The notes: generated from the sequence alone by a model not told the origin. A DNA stretch of 64,000 nt from an uncultured Roseivirga sp. (GCA_947493005.1 CANLOY010000007.1:62001-126000), one strand, 5' to 3'; positions 16,437-25,732 are shown, counted from the stretch's first letter. Program-made: numbers and translations.

Positions 16437-17200
16437 AAGTAAAAGAAAGCATATCTAAAATAGGGAGTGTTCTAGGAATTGGTCTGGTTCTTTTCTTAAT
16501 AATTGGTTTTGTGGAGAAGGGAGAGATCGGTTATAGAGTTGACGATATAGATGTAGAAATAGAAAATGCCTATGAGAACTTCTTCATTGATGAAGCAGAC
16601 GTAATGGCACTGATTATGGAAAATGAAGGCGATTCAATTCTTGGAGACAAGTTTGGAAGAGTAAGCCTTAAGGATATAGAGAGAAGAATTGAGTCCCATA
16701 GTTTTGTTAAAGACGCTGAGGTATTCAGAGATTTAAAAGGTCATCTGGTGGTAAAGGCCAGACAAAATAAACCTGTGGCCAGACTGATAAGTAATTCAGG
16801 AAAACATGCATACATAGGTGCTGAAGGCGACCTGCTTCCAGTATCTGCAAAATATACAGCACGTGTTCCGGTAATAACAGGAGCATATGTTAGCAAAATG
16901 TTAGAAAGAGCTAATGTTAATAATGATTCCTATGATCAGAAGATATTCTCATTAATCAATTATATCAATGACAATGAATTCTGGACAATGCAGATTGGCC
17001 AGGTCGATGTTGATATGAAAGGTAATGTGGTGATGTACCCACAAGTGGGAGATCAGAGACTTGAGTTCGGCCCGGCCGAAGACATTGATAAGAAATTTAA
17101 AAGACTAAATATATTCTTTAAGCAGATTATGCCGACCAAAGGATGGAATACCTACGATCGGGTTAATGTTGCTTATAAGGACCAGATCATCTGTGAATAA
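16433..17200 (+). CDS. ftsQ: cell division protein FtsQ/DivIB-like
   Basis: A 255-residue bitopic protein with one N-terminal membrane helix (about 10-28) and a periplasmic part. That part has a POTRA-like segment (about 45-115, with VSLKDIERRIESHSFVKDAEVFRD) and the FtsQ beta domain behind it. FtsQ recruits FtsL/FtsB to the divisome. Sequence similarity to E. coli FtsQ is low, as usual in this phylum, but topology, POTRA pattern and position between murC and ftsA agree. Translation is probably coupled to murC through the ATGA overlap. Confidence 0.87.
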   Translation: MKVKESISKIGSVLGIGLVLFLIIGFVEKGEIGYRVDDIDVEIENAYENFFIDEADVMALIMENEGDSILGDKFGRVSLKDIERRIESHSFVKDAEVFRDLKGHLVVKARQNKPVARLISNSGKHAYIGAEGDLLPVSAKYTARVPVITGAYVSKMLERANVNNDSYDQKIFSLINYINDNEFWTMQIGQVDVDMKGNVVMYPQVGDQRLEFGPAEDIDKKFKRLNIFFKQIMPTKGWNTYDRVNVAYKDQIICE

Positions 17201-17207
17201 AAACGCC

Positions 17208-18515
17208 ATGCAAAACGACAAAATTGTAGTAGGATTAGATATTGGCACAACAAAGATTTGTGCCATAGTAGGTACCAAAAACGAGTACGGGAAGCTCGAA
17301 GTACTGGGTATGGGTAAGGCAGTTTCGGACGGTGTTATCCGTGGAATTGTGACTAACATTGATAAGACCATTATGGCCATAGAAAAGGCTATAGCTGAGG
17401 CTAGTGAGCAGTCAGGAATTGAAATCAATGTGGTCAACGTAGGCATTGCCGGTCAACATATTAAAAGCTCAATTCATCACGGTAGCATTACCAGAGATAG
17501 AGTGGATGACGAGATTACAGTTGAGGATATCAACAGACTGTCGAATGATATTCATAAGATAGTAATGCCTCCAGGGTGTGAAATTATCCACGTAATGCCA
17601 CAAGACTACATTGTGGACTATGAGGATGGAATCAAAGACCCTGTTGGAATGTCAGGCGTTAAACTTGAAGCAGATTTTCATGTTATCACTGCTCAGACCA
17701 ATGCTATCCGCAATATTAATAAGTGTGTTAAGAGAGGTGGACTAGAAATAGATGATCTGATATTGGAGCCTTTGGCTTCTAGTATGTCCGTACTCTCTGA
17801 CGAAGAAAAGGAAGCGGGCGTTTGCTTGGTAGATATTGGTGGTGGTACTACAGATGTAGCCATATTCCATGATAGCATTATCAGACACACCGCTGTAATC
17901 CCATTTGGCGGTAATATTATAACGACAGATATCAAAGAAGGCCTTAAGGTTATGCAGAACCAGGCTGAATTATTGAAGACAAAATTTGGAAAGGCGATTG
18001 CAGAAGAGGCAAACCCAAATGAGATTGTGTCTATTCCAGGGCTTAGAAACAGACCTCCAAAAGAAATTTCTATAAGAAACCTTGCTCATATTATTGAGGC
18101 TAGGATGGAAGAGATAATAGAATTGGTGCATGCCGAAATAATCACATCAGGTTATGCAAGCAAGTTAGCTGGAGGCATAGTAATAACAGGTGGAGGCTCT
18201 CAATTGGCCTATATCAAACAGCTTTTCGAGTATATGACTGGTATGGATGCGAGAATTGGGTATCCGAACGAACATCTGGGTAAATCCAAGGTGGAGGCAA
18301 TAAAGAGCCCAATGTATGCTACAACTGTAGGGTTGGTACTTTCTGGCTTTAGAGCTATTGATGAAAGGGAAAACAGATATATGGAAAATCAGGCGAACTC
18401 AAACGGTAAACGTGTAGAAAAGGGGAGCAAGAAAGGTTCTGAATTCTTTAGCAAACTGATTGACAGAACAAAAGGGTTATTGATGGATGATTTTCACGAT
18501 AAAAACGAGTACTAG
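17208..18515 (+). CDS. ftsA: cell division protein FtsA
   Basis: A 435-residue actin-like ATPase that tethers FtsZ to the membrane. Phosphate-1 motif VGLDIGTTKICA lies at residues 7-18, the phosphate-2 region VDIGGGTTDVAIF near 208-220, and the adenosine loop GGIVITGGGSQL near 325-336. I start it at ATG 17208, seven bases after the ftsQ stop; an in-frame ATG at 17166 lies inside ftsQ and would add 14 residues that do not fit the family. After the actin fold comes a polar linker (about 395-420) and a short C-terminal helix (FFSKLIDRTKGLL) that fits an amphipathic membrane-targeting sequence. Confidence 0.94.
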   Translation: MQNDKIVVGLDIGTTKICAIVGTKNEYGKLEVLGMGKAVSDGVIRGIVTNIDKTIMAIEKAIAEASEQSGIEINVVNVGIAGQHIKSSIHHGSITRDRVDDEITVEDINRLSNDIHKIVMPPGCEIIHVMPQDYIVDYEDGIKDPVGMSGVKLEADFHVITAQTNAIRNINKCVKRGGLEIDDLILEPLASSMSVLSDEEKEAGVCLVDIGGGTTDVAIFHDSIIRHTAVIPFGGNIITTDIKEGLKVMQNQAELLKTKFGKAIAEEANPNEIVSIPGLRNRPPKEISIRNLAHIIEARMEEIIELVHAEIITSGYASKLAGGIVITGGGSQLAYIKQLFEYMTGMDARIGYPNEHLGKSKVEAIKSPMYATTVGLVLSGFRAIDERENRYMENQANSNGKRVEKGSKKGSEFFSKLIDRTKGLLMDDFHDKNEY

Positions 18516-18645
18516 ATTAAAGTAAAAAGGCTTAAGGTTTAAAGAAGGTGTAGAGCCTAAACTGATTCAAAGCCATAAAGAAATAGAAACAAAGAATGAG
18601 GCTTGAGCCTAAAGGCTGGCTTCTTTCAACTAAACAAAAACGATC
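18516..18645 (+). other. ftsA-ftsZ spacer with repeated, foldable GAGCCTAAA element
   Basis: This is the only sizeable gap inside the cluster. GAGCCTAAA occurs twice, at about 18553 and 18605. Around the second copy two hairpins compete: GGCTTGAGCC (18600-18609) and AGCCTAAAGGCT (18606-18617) share bases and cannot form together. It may carry a separate ftsZ promoter or leader, but no exact TAnnTTTG was found. Confidence 0.3.
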
Positions 18646-20208
18646 ATGGCAGATTCATATATGTTTGAACTTCCTTCGCATCACAAGTCAATTATAAAAG
18701 TAATTGGAGTCGGAGGCGGTGGAAGTAACGCAGTAAACCACATGTTTAATCAAGGTATTAGAGATGTGGAATTTGTAGTGTGTAATACAGATGCACAAGC
18801 ATTGAAAAGCAGTCCTATCCCAAACAGGTTACAAATTGGAATTGGACTGACTGAAGGGCTCGGAGCAGGGGCCAATCCTGACACAGGAAAGAACGCAGCA
18901 ATTGAAAGCAAAGAGCAAATTCGTGAAATGCTGGGTGATGATACTAAAATGGTATTTATTACAGCAGGAATGGGTGGTGGAACCGGTACGGGAGCCGCAC
19001 CAGTAATTGCCAAAATTGCGAAAGATATGGACCTTCTTACTGTTGGTATTGTAACAGCACCATTCAGTTTTGAAGGGAAGAAGAAAACCAAAGCTGCCAA
19101 TCAAGGTATTGCTGAACTTAAGGAGAATTGCGACACTGTTCTAGTGATTCTAAATGATAAGCTTCGCGAGATTCATGGTAACCTGCCAATAAGCAGTGCC
19201 TTCGGTGAAGCAGATAATGTATTGACAACGGCTGCCAAGGGTATTGCGGAAATTATTACAGTACCAGGCTATGTCAATGTCGATTTCATGGATGTTCAGA
19301 CTGTAATGAAAGGTGCAGGAGCTGCAGTTATGGGCTCGGCCATGGCTGATGGTGAAGGGCGTGCATTGAGAGCGGCCGAAATGGCAATTTCATCTCCTTT
19401 ATTGAATAGCAAGGATATTCATGGAGCTAAGAGAATTCTACTATCCATTGTCTCTGGCGAAGAGGCAGAGCTTCAAATGGATGAATTGACTGAGATTACA
19501 GAATATATACAAGAAAAAGCTGGCGATGATGCCGAAGTTATTTTTGGTCATGGTATTGATCAGGAACACGGTCAGAGCATTAGCGTAACGGTAATAGCTA
19601 CAGGATTTGAGTCTCCGGAACTTAAAACTGAACCAATTGCAAAGAAAAGGGTAATTGACCTTGAGAGTAATCTCGAGATTGAATCCAGAGACTCAGACTC
19701 TCTTTTACCTAAACCAGACTCACAAACACTCCTTTTCGATACAAATGAGGATGTAGAGAGTAAGGAGATTCAACCTGAAGCTAATGAAGAACAGCATGAG
19801 GAAGAAGACATGACGTCTGGTTATTCCTTTTTGAGCCGTTTGGCAGAGAAGTATGAGATTGAAGAATATCCTCCTCAAACTCCTCAAGAGCCAGAAATAC
19901 AAGAACGTAACGAGTCTCTTGATAATGATTTTCAGGAAGAAAGAAGCAAGAATTTTCTTGAAATGAAGCGTGCAAAGCTTCAGGAGCAGGCACGTATAAG
20001 AGAAGAACGTTTAAGGGGAACAAGTGGAAGTCAGCATATCGACCAGAACGACTTCAAAGAGAAACTTGAAATTCCAGCTTATCAGCGAAAACAAGTAAGG
20101 TTGGCAGATAACTTACCTTCTTCAGAAAGAAATGTCTCTCGATTTAATCTGAATGATGATGATGAGATCATGGGAGACAACAAATTTCTACATGATAATG
20201 TAGACTAA
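18646..20208 (+). CDS. ftsZ: cell division protein FtsZ
   Basis: A 520-residue tubulin-like GTPase that forms the Z ring. The signature GGGTGTG is at 110-116, IKVIGVGGGGSNAV at 17-30, and the catalytic T7 loop region with conserved aspartates lies in the middle domain. The GTPase core ends near residue 320. A long charged linker of about 170 residues, rich in Glu and Gln, follows. The protein ends in a basic/hydrophobic stretch (RFNLNDDDEIMGDNKFL), where the FtsA-binding tail is expected. Total length is larger than E. coli FtsZ (383) only because of the linker. It is the last gene of the cluster. Confidence 0.96.
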   Translation: MADSYMFELPSHHKSIIKVIGVGGGGSNAVNHMFNQGIRDVEFVVCNTDAQALKSSPIPNRLQIGIGLTEGLGAGANPDTGKNAAIESKEQIREMLGDDTKMVFITAGMGGGTGTGAAPVIAKIAKDMDLLTVGIVTAPFSFEGKKKTKAANQGIAELKENCDTVLVILNDKLREIHGNLPISSAFGEADNVLTTAAKGIAEIITVPGYVNVDFMDVQTVMKGAGAAVMGSAMADGEGRALRAAEMAISSPLLNSKDIHGAKRILLSIVSGEEAELQMDELTEITEYIQEKAGDDAEVIFGHGIDQEHGQSISVTVIATGFESPELKTEPIAKKRVIDLESNLEIESRDSDSLLPKPDSQTLLFDTNEDVESKEIQPEANEEQHEEEDMTSGYSFLSRLAEKYEIEEYPPQTPQEPEIQERNESLDNDFQEERSKNFLEMKRAKLQEQARIREERLRGTSGSQHIDQNDFKEKLEIPAYQRKQVRLADNLPSSERNVSRFNLNDDDEIMGDNKFLHDNVD

Positions 20209-20250
20209 TTACCTCTATTAGCCTTAAAAGGTTAAGCGAGATACGTGAAT

Positions 20251-20285
20251 AAAGACAGCCTACTGCCATGGGCTGTCTTTTTATT
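20251..20285. terminator. strong intrinsic terminator after ftsZ
   Basis: AAAGACAGCC (20251-20260) pairs perfectly with GGCTGTCTTT (20271-20280) around a 10-nt loop, and T residues continue to 20282. It lies 43 bp after ftsZ and 18 bp before the end of the convergent lipoprotein gene. The A/T flanks are symmetrical, so it can serve both strands. Confidence 0.85.
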
Positions 20286-20302
20286 ATACCATAGTCGTTT
20301 CT

Positions 20303-21175
20303 TCAGTCAACTATACTCAGAGAAATTACCCCATACTTATGGGCTGTGAGTTGTTCCTTCCATTCCCAATTGGATTCAGGGAAAAGCTTAAAGATGGGTA
20401 AAAAAAGTCCATCTTTCAGTTTGTGTGCGTATATGCTATATATAAACTTGTACTTTCCACTTTGACAATGGAATGGCACTTTTCCAGATATAAACAAGGC
20501 GCTGTCATTCTTTCGGTTCCAATAACCAATACCTTGATTTCCTGCTTCAAATTTAGAGGCTTCTAACGAGTTTGGTACTCCAAAGAGCGGTTTCGAATCA
20601 ATAGGTACCAATGTAATAGTACGGATTCCGAAATCTTGTATAGAATTACAGTTAAGTAGGGATGCAGATGCTGGTTGATTTGTATCAAACCCATCGAGCT
20701 GAATGTCAAATCGCTCTCCTTTTTTGACAGTTAACCTATGGTTTTCCAAAAGTGAGTTGTAGTTAACCGAGCTATTATTTTCATGACATTCTCCGTTGCG
20801 GATTGATGATAAGTAGGCAGAAACGTTAGTTGTTTTTCCATTGGAAGCTGTTAGCCTTATATCTAACCTATCATTTTTAATATCTCTGTTGGGTGCTTTG
20901 TATACTACATAGTTTACTTTTATCACCTCATCAAAGTTCAACAGAAAAACTTCATAATTGCCCTTGGGTTTATTGAGTATTTTGATGTTTTCTACTGGAC
21001 TGTTTCCAATTGAGTCTGGAAATTGAATTAATCCAGTATTGTCAGTATCTGAAATATAGAATTCAAAATCAGCTAATCGAGATCTGTTTTTTGAATGTGT
21101 TTTTTGAGTTTCCTCACAAGAATTGATCAATAAAAAAATGCACAACAGGCTAGTCAGTGAAAACTTACGTTCCAT
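20303..21175 (-). CDS. hypothetical lipoprotein in ECF sigma operon
   Basis: I do not recognise this 290-residue protein. It has a lipoprotein signal (FLLINSC, lipid-attached Cys20) and a beta-rich mature part without named motifs; four later cysteines could form disulfides. It is the third gene of a minus-strand set: sigma factor (22569-23126), membrane-anchored barrel-like protein (21269-22585), then this gene after a 93-bp gap. By context it may be an envelope component made under, or feeding into, that sigma factor, but nothing in the sequence proves this. Confidence 0.65.
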   Translation of the reverse strand: MERKFSLTSLLCIFLLINSCEETQKTHSKNRSRLADFEFYISDTDNTGLIQFPDSIGNSPVENIKILNKPKGNYEVFLLNFDEVIKVNYVVYKAPNRDIKNDRLDIRLTASNGKTTNVSAYLSSIRNGECHENNSSVNYNSLLENHRLTVKKGERFDIQLDGFDTNQPASASLLNCNSIQDFGIRTITLVPIDSKPLFGVPNSLEASKFEAGNQGIGYWNRKNDSALFISGKVPFHCQSGKYKFIYSIYAHKLKDGLFLPIFKLFPESNWEWKEQLTAHKYGVISLSIVD

Positions 21176-21268
21176 AGTTTTTGGTTGAGGGTACAGAATT
21201 ATAACATTTGTAATTGGCTATTACCCTGACATATCAAGGTAAAGCATACAAAAAGTCGAGGAGCTCAA

Positions 21269-22585
21269 TTACTTTTTAATCTTTAAGCTTATACCAGCAG
21301 TGTGGTTTTGAAAACTAAAAGATTCTGCTTCATTGAAGTTAAGAGAGCGATTGAAGTGAGATTCTAAAATGAAAGTAAACCCTTCAAAGTTAAATTGTGC
21401 AAGGCCGAAATACACTCCTACATTGGAAATATTCCCTGACTTTGAGCCTAAAGATTTTCCAAGATCGTATTCGATACCGATGTAATGATTTCTGTAAACA
21501 GGTACTTCTATTCCAAGATTCCCTACAAGTGAATTCAATACAATATTTTCTCTTCGGCTACCAACCAAATAATAGAAAGAAGGGAATTTTAAAGAGCTAC
21601 CCGGAATGTTTTTGTAAAGCAGGTATTCAATATTCTTGGAATACCGAATGTAATGAACACCGGTTTTCATCCTGATGTTTTTTAATATAGGAAAGGATAT
21701 GCCACCTCCTACTTTAAAATCGAGACTCTGCTTTAGATCACCTTGGTTTCCTGTTAGGGTCAACCAGTTTTCAGCATTTGTTCGAATTGTGGTTTGATTG
21801 GCAAATGCTTGAAATTCGAAAAAGAAGTTGTAGACGTTTGGTTTCCTGAAATATGTGATTATTGAATCATTCGCATCTGGGAATACGAGATTACTTTCTA
21901 AAGCAAAATCTTGCAAGACATAATCTTTCAGCTGTGCTGACTCAAAAGTGCTTCCGGTCACATCCAAAAGAGGGGATTTCATTTCATATTCCAGATTTTC
22001 AGTATCAGTCAAATCTCCTGATACAACCAAAGACAAATCTTTTGAGCCCTCTGTGCCAGGACTCACTAGATTGGTATTTGAATTTAAGACTTGATCTAAA
22101 ACAGGTGAGTTTAATTGAAGGTTTAGTGTTTCTTCTAGAGGTTGATCCTCTATGATGTTAACATCAACTTTGGTCGTTTCTACATCAGGAAGAGCACTTT
22201 GGTTTTCATTAGGCTGCAAAGCATCTATAGGAGCTTTGTATGTTGTGCTTAAATAGGTCCCTTTGTCAACACGAGAGTAATCGGTTGGAATAAACAGTAG
22301 GCTGACTAAAAAGATAATAAGCAGTGTGGCGATTGCACGTACTTTGTATCTCTGGAAAACAGTAGGTTGGGCACCAATTGCTTGCTGAATTTGTGCAAAT
22401 GCATGGATGGGAGGTGCTTCGTACCCATTTATTAATTTGCCGCTTACAATTGTTTTCAGTTTGGCATCAACGGAAAGCCTGTTCTGGATTTTAGCAAAAC
22501 CATCTACAGGAGGAATCGCAGAAGCACCTTTGAACTTCTGGTTAATAATTTCTCCTAACAGTTTTATTCTAGATCGCTTTCTCAT
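21269..22585 (-). CDS. sigma-operon protein: cytoplasmic repeat domain, one membrane helix, barrel-like C-terminus
   Basis: A 438-residue protein in three parts. Residues about 1-85 are cytoplasmic and contain the motif PPVDGFAKIQNRL and a second copy PPIHAFAQIQQAI about 38 residues later, so a short unit is duplicated. A single helix (about 88-107, ATLLIIFLVSLLFIP) follows. After a polar linker, residues about 240-438 have the alternating pattern and length of an outer membrane beta-barrel (OmpA/PorT-like). The start overlaps the sigma gene: ATG at 22585, or TTG at 22591. Position just behind an ECF sigma gene and the cytoplasm-membrane topology suggest an anti-sigma role. A barrel attached to an inner-membrane helix is odd, and I could not name the family. 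Confidence 0.65.
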   Translation of the reverse strand: MRKRSRIKLLGEIINQKFKGASAIPPVDGFAKIQNRLSVDAKLKTIVSGKLINGYEAPPIHAFAQIQQAIGAQPTVFQRYKVRAIATLLIIFLVSLLFIPTDYSRVDKGTYLSTTYKAPIDALQPNENQSALPDVETTKVDVNIIEDQPLEETLNLQLNSPVLDQVLNSNTNLVSPGTEGSKDLSLVVSGDLTDTENLEYEMKSPLLDVTGSTFESAQLKDYVLQDFALESNLVFPDANDSIITYFRKPNVYNFFFEFQAFANQTTIRTNAENWLTLTGNQGDLKQSLDFKVGGGISFPILKNIRMKTGVHYIRYSKNIEYLLYKNIPGSSLKFPSFYYLVGSRRENIVLNSLVGNLGIEVPVYRNHYIGIEYDLGKSLGSKSGNISNVGVYFGLAQFNFEGFTFILESHFNRSLNFNEAESFSFQNHTAGISLKIKK

Positions 22586-23126
22586 ATCCAACGATACCTA
22601 ATTGTTCCAGGCTCTTCTTTAGCAATTGCTTACACCTTGTTAACTGTGATCTCGAAGTGCTTTCAGAAATATCCAAGAGCTCTCCAATCTCTTTATGGCT
22701 ATATCCTTCAACCAAATAAAGGTTAAATACCAGTCTATAACCGTCAGGCATATCTCTGACTAATTCAGTTATCTGTTCGTATTCCAGTTTATCCAACACA
22801 TCCAGATGCTCATTAGTCAAAGGGTTAAGATTTTCAGAATTGTCATACTCCTCGATATACATGACCCTTCTTTTTCTCAACGCATCCACCGAGGCCCTCA
22901 CTGCAATGGTATATACCCAATTTTTGAGAGAGCCAATTGTATCAACCTTAGTAATTCCTTCGAAAACACGGATAAATGCTTCTTGAAAAATATCTTCAGC
23001 ATTTTGAGTACTACTTGTGTATCGTTTACTTATGAACATGACCATGCCACTGTAGAGATCATAGAGCTTTCTTTGAGCCCTTCGATCTCCTTTTTTACAC
23101 CTTCTGATCAGTTCTTTTTCTGACAT
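22569..23126 (-). CDS. ECF-type RNA polymerase sigma factor
   Basis: A 185-residue sigma-70 family protein with only regions 2 and 4. Region 2 (about 20-90) contains the family's AEDIFQEAFIRVF and NWVYTIAVRASVDALRKRR blocks. Region 4 (about 125-175) ends in the helix-turn-helix YSHKEIGELLDISESTSRSQLTRCKQLL. It should direct RNA polymerase to a small regulon in response to an envelope or other signal. The next gene overlaps its end by 17-23 bp. A 15-bp palindrome and a 12-bp palindrome occur upstream (23238-23252, 23305-23316) and could be regulatory. Confidence 0.9.
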   Translation of the reverse strand: MSEKELIRRCKKGDRRAQRKLYDLYSGMVMFISKRYTSSTQNAEDIFQEAFIRVFEGITKVDTIGSLKNWVYTIAVRASVDALRKRRVMYIEEYDNSENLNPLTNEHLDVLDKLEYEQITELVRDMPDGYRLVFNLYLVEGYSHKEIGELLDISESTSRSQLTRCKQLLKKSLEQLGIVGYEKAI

Positions 23127-23451
23127 GCCCTATGTTAATGACGAAGAGTCAAACCTCATTAGTAAAGCTCATCGTTAATCATTCATGAAATAAGTTAACC
23201 CTATTCTTTTGAATGTATCTCTTCAACTATGTGTTAATGTAACTCAGTTACACACAATTGACACAGAGTACACTTCTTAATGAAGCATGTCAAAAATGAA
23301 TAATTACTAATTAGTAGTATCTCAGCCAATGATTTCTCATAAGCTTCATCATCATGTTTACAATTGAATTTTACTCAATCGCACGGTTGATAATGTAGTA
23401 GTCGTAAGACCACTCATTAACGCTGCATAGGGAATAAAAAAAACTCAGCTG
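23127..23451. other. intergenic region upstream of ECF sigma gene, with palindromes
   Basis: No gene is visible in this 325-bp gap between two minus-strand genes. It holds the palindrome TGTAACTCAGTTACA (23238-23252, one central base), TACTAATTAGTA (23305-23316), and a 7-bp inverted repeat ATGAAGC/GCTTCAT (23280-23286 and 23343-23349). On the minus strand a T8 run (23437-23444) follows a GAAGCTAATTAGCTTC palindrome that overlaps the end of the FMN reductase gene (23455-23470), a possible weak terminator. No exact TAnnTTTG element was found for the sigma gene. Confidence 0.4.
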
Positions 23452-23976
23452 TTAGAAGCTAATTAGCTTCTCGGCTTGCTCATTAAGAAGATTGTTGTAC
23501 AGCTCATTTGTGATGCTACCATCATTGATATTGCGTTCGATAGCGGCTAGCTTTGGTTTAAGAGCGAGCACATGCATACCTAAATAGTTAAATATATCTG
23601 TAAGATGAGACATGGCAAAAACACCCCCCTGAACACCAGATGATACACCTATTAATGCCGCTTTTTTATCCCTTACTCCTTCAGGGTATTTGAGCCCATC
23701 TATAAATGTTTTGAGAATTCCGGGGAAAGAGCCGTTATATTCTGGTACAACAAACACTAATTTGTCTGCTGACTGAACCTGTTCCCTCATTTCATTGAAC
23801 TTTGAGTTGGCACCGTTGTTTTCATATAGTGCTGTTTCCAGAAAATCATGAGGGAGATCTACTAGGTCTACCAATCTGCTTTCAACACCTTTATTGGAAA
23901 GGATGGATTGGTAGTAAACAGCAACTTGTTTGCTGATAGAGTTTTTACGGTTGGTTCCAATAACTATTGTAATCAT
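23452..23976 (-). CDS. NAD(P)H-dependent FMN reductase family protein
   Basis: A 174-residue flavodoxin-fold reductase. The N-terminal phosphate loop GTNRKNSISKQ (8-18) binds the FMN phosphate, and VVPEYNGSFPGILKTFIDGLKYP (near 77-99) is the family's flavin-ring motif. It reduces flavins, quinones or azo compounds with NAD(P)H; the physiological substrate cannot be read off. It is monocistronic by position: the next gene downstream is 325 bp away and the purine phosphorylase gene upstream is divergent. Confidence 0.85.
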   Translation of the reverse strand: MITIVIGTNRKNSISKQVAVYYQSILSNKGVESRLVDLVDLPHDFLETALYENNGANSKFNEMREQVQSADKLVFVVPEYNGSFPGILKTFIDGLKYPEGVRDKKAALIGVSSGVQGGVFAMSHLTDIFNYLGMHVLALKPKLAAIERNINDGSITNELYNNLLNEQAEKLISF

Positions 23977-24174
23977 TGTATGGCTCAGTTATCGTGCGAA
24001 ATTAATGTATTTATTGATTTAAGCTTAAATAAACACTTAGTGAATCATAAAGCAATTTGGTGAACGAAAGGTTCATTAGATATAAAAACTTAGCATCTTT
24101 ACTTTTTGTTAGAAGGGATCTAAAACTAATGTTTTGGAATGCGTAACTAACTAATTATAGACTATACCATTCAT

Positions 24175-24993
24175 ATGACTTATACAGAAAAGGTTTACGA
24201 AACTGTCGATTACATCAAATCGAAAATTGATTTTAATCCTGACTTTGGAATAATACTTGGGACTGGGCTTGGGGAACTGGTTAATGATATAACTATTGTG
24301 TTTGAGTTGGATTACGAGGAGATACCCAATTTTCCTGTCTCAACGGTTGAGAGTCACAAGGGTAAGCTGATTTTTGGTAAGCTATCGGGAAGGAATGTTG
24401 TAGCAATGCAGGGGCGCTTTCATTACTATGAGGGATACAATATGAAAGAGGTTACTTTCCCAGTTAGGGTTTTAAAGAAGTTGGGCATTCAGAAACTATT
24501 TGTTTCGAATGCGGCTGGAGGAGTAAACCTGGACTATAAGGTTGCCGACCTGATGATCATTGAGGACCATATAGATCTCACGAAAGAAAACCCATTGACC
24601 GGGCCGAATTTAGATGAGTTTGGAGGTCGTTTTCCGGATATGAGCGAACCTTATGAGCGGAAAATGATAGATGAGGCTTTGGAGATTGCAAAGACTCACG
24701 GGATTCCATGTCATGAAGGAGTTTATGCAGGTGTTAGTGGTCCAAACCTGGAAACCAGAGCGGAATACAGATACATTCAGAGAATTGGTGGGGATGCTGT
24801 GGGCATGTCAACAATTCCAGAAGTATTGGTTGCCAGACATATGGATTTACCAGTTTTCGCAATTTCAGCAATAACAGACCTTTGTGATCCGGATAATTTG
24901 GAGAAAGTAGAGATAAGTAAGATACTAGAGGCTGCTTTTAAAGCAGAAAAAGGGATGACCATTATCATCAAAGAACTCATCAGTAAGCAATAA
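24175..24993 (+). CDS. purine nucleoside phosphorylase
   Basis: A 272-residue trimeric-type PNP (PunA/DeoD-II family) that splits inosine and guanosine with phosphate into base and ribose-1-phosphate for purine salvage. Motifs are ILGTGLGEL (26-34), the phosphate site with STVESHKG (near 56-63), MQGRFHYYEGY (near 80-90), FVSNAAGGVN (near 112-121) and the base-specificity region VSGPNLETRAEYR through GMSTIPE (near 187-212). Length is typical. It heads an apparent operon: the SDR gene begins 14 bp later, followed by gldA, gldFG and a methyltransferase. Confidence 0.92.
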   Translation: MTYTEKVYETVDYIKSKIDFNPDFGIILGTGLGELVNDITIVFELDYEEIPNFPVSTVESHKGKLIFGKLSGRNVVAMQGRFHYYEGYNMKEVTFPVRVLKKLGIQKLFVSNAAGGVNLDYKVADLMIIEDHIDLTKENPLTGPNLDEFGGRFPDMSEPYERKMIDEALEIAKTHGIPCHEGVYAGVSGPNLETRAEYRYIQRIGGDAVGMSTIPEVLVARHMDLPVFAISAITDLCDPDNLEKVEISKILEAAFKAEKGMTIIIKELISKQ

Positions 24994-25007
24994 AGAATAG
25001 TTGTAAT

Positions 25008-25709
25008 ATGGACTTAAAAGGAAAACTTGCAATAGTAACAGGTGTCAGTAAGGGCATAGGCTTAGAAACAGTGAAGCTTTTACTCGATGCTGGAGCCGTA
25101 GTGGCTGGTTGGGGTAGGACGAACCCAGAGATTGACCATAAAAACTATCATTTTTTCGGAACAGATGTATCCAGTTGGGAAAATGTACAAGGTTCTTTCA
25201 GGTTAACACAGGAGCAATTGGGAAAAGCATCAGTTCTAATCAATAATGCTGGCTTTGGATATCAGGGACTAATACATGAAATGCCTGTTGATCGATGGAA
25301 GGAAATGTTCGATGTAAATGTTCATGGCCTTTTTTACTGCACTAAGGTGGTTGTTCCTGGTATGATAGAGATGGAAGAAGGTCATATTATTAATATCTCT
25401 TCGATTGCCGGTACAAATGGTGTTGAAACCATGTCTGGATATGTGGGGACTAAGCATGCAGTAAGAGGGATAGGCCAGTCCATTTTCAAAGAGTTGAGAA
25501 AACATGGAATTAAAGTGACTACTATATATCCTGGGAGCACCAATACAAACTTTTTTGATAATATTGAATTTGCAGATGCCAATGAAAATATGATGCGTCC
25601 TGAGGATATTGCTTTGAGTATTATTCAGACCCTTGAAACACATCCAAACTACCACATGGTTGATTTGGAAGTACGTCCGTTAATGCCGAAAGGAAAACCA
25701 AATAAATAA
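25008..25709 (+). CDS. short-chain dehydrogenase/reductase
   Basis: A 233-residue classical SDR. The nucleotide loop TGVSKGIG (10-17), NNAGFGYQG (near 80-88), the catalytic Ser in NISSIAG (near 130) and the YxxxK pair in YVGTK (near 145) are all present. It should be an NAD(P)(H)-dependent oxidoreductase with an unknown substrate. It is 14 bp after the PNP gene and 23 bp before gldA, so co-transcribed, but it has no obvious link to either. Confidence 0.85.
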   Translation: MDLKGKLAIVTGVSKGIGLETVKLLLDAGAVVAGWGRTNPEIDHKNYHFFGTDVSSWENVQGSFRLTQEQLGKASVLINNAGFGYQGLIHEMPVDRWKEMFDVNVHGLFYCTKVVVPGMIEMEEGHIINISSIAGTNGVETMSGYVGTKHAVRGIGQSIFKELRKHGIKVTTIYPGSTNTNFFDNIEFADANENMMRPEDIALSIIQTLETHPNYHMVDLEVRPLMPKGKPNK

Positions 25710-25732
25710 GAGCCAAACACGTTAATTCTTCA

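Noticed and set aside
23455-23470. 16-bp palindrome GAAGCTAATTAGCTTC as an operator
   Set aside because: It lies within the last codons of the FMN reductase gene; a weak terminator stem is more plausible than an operator.
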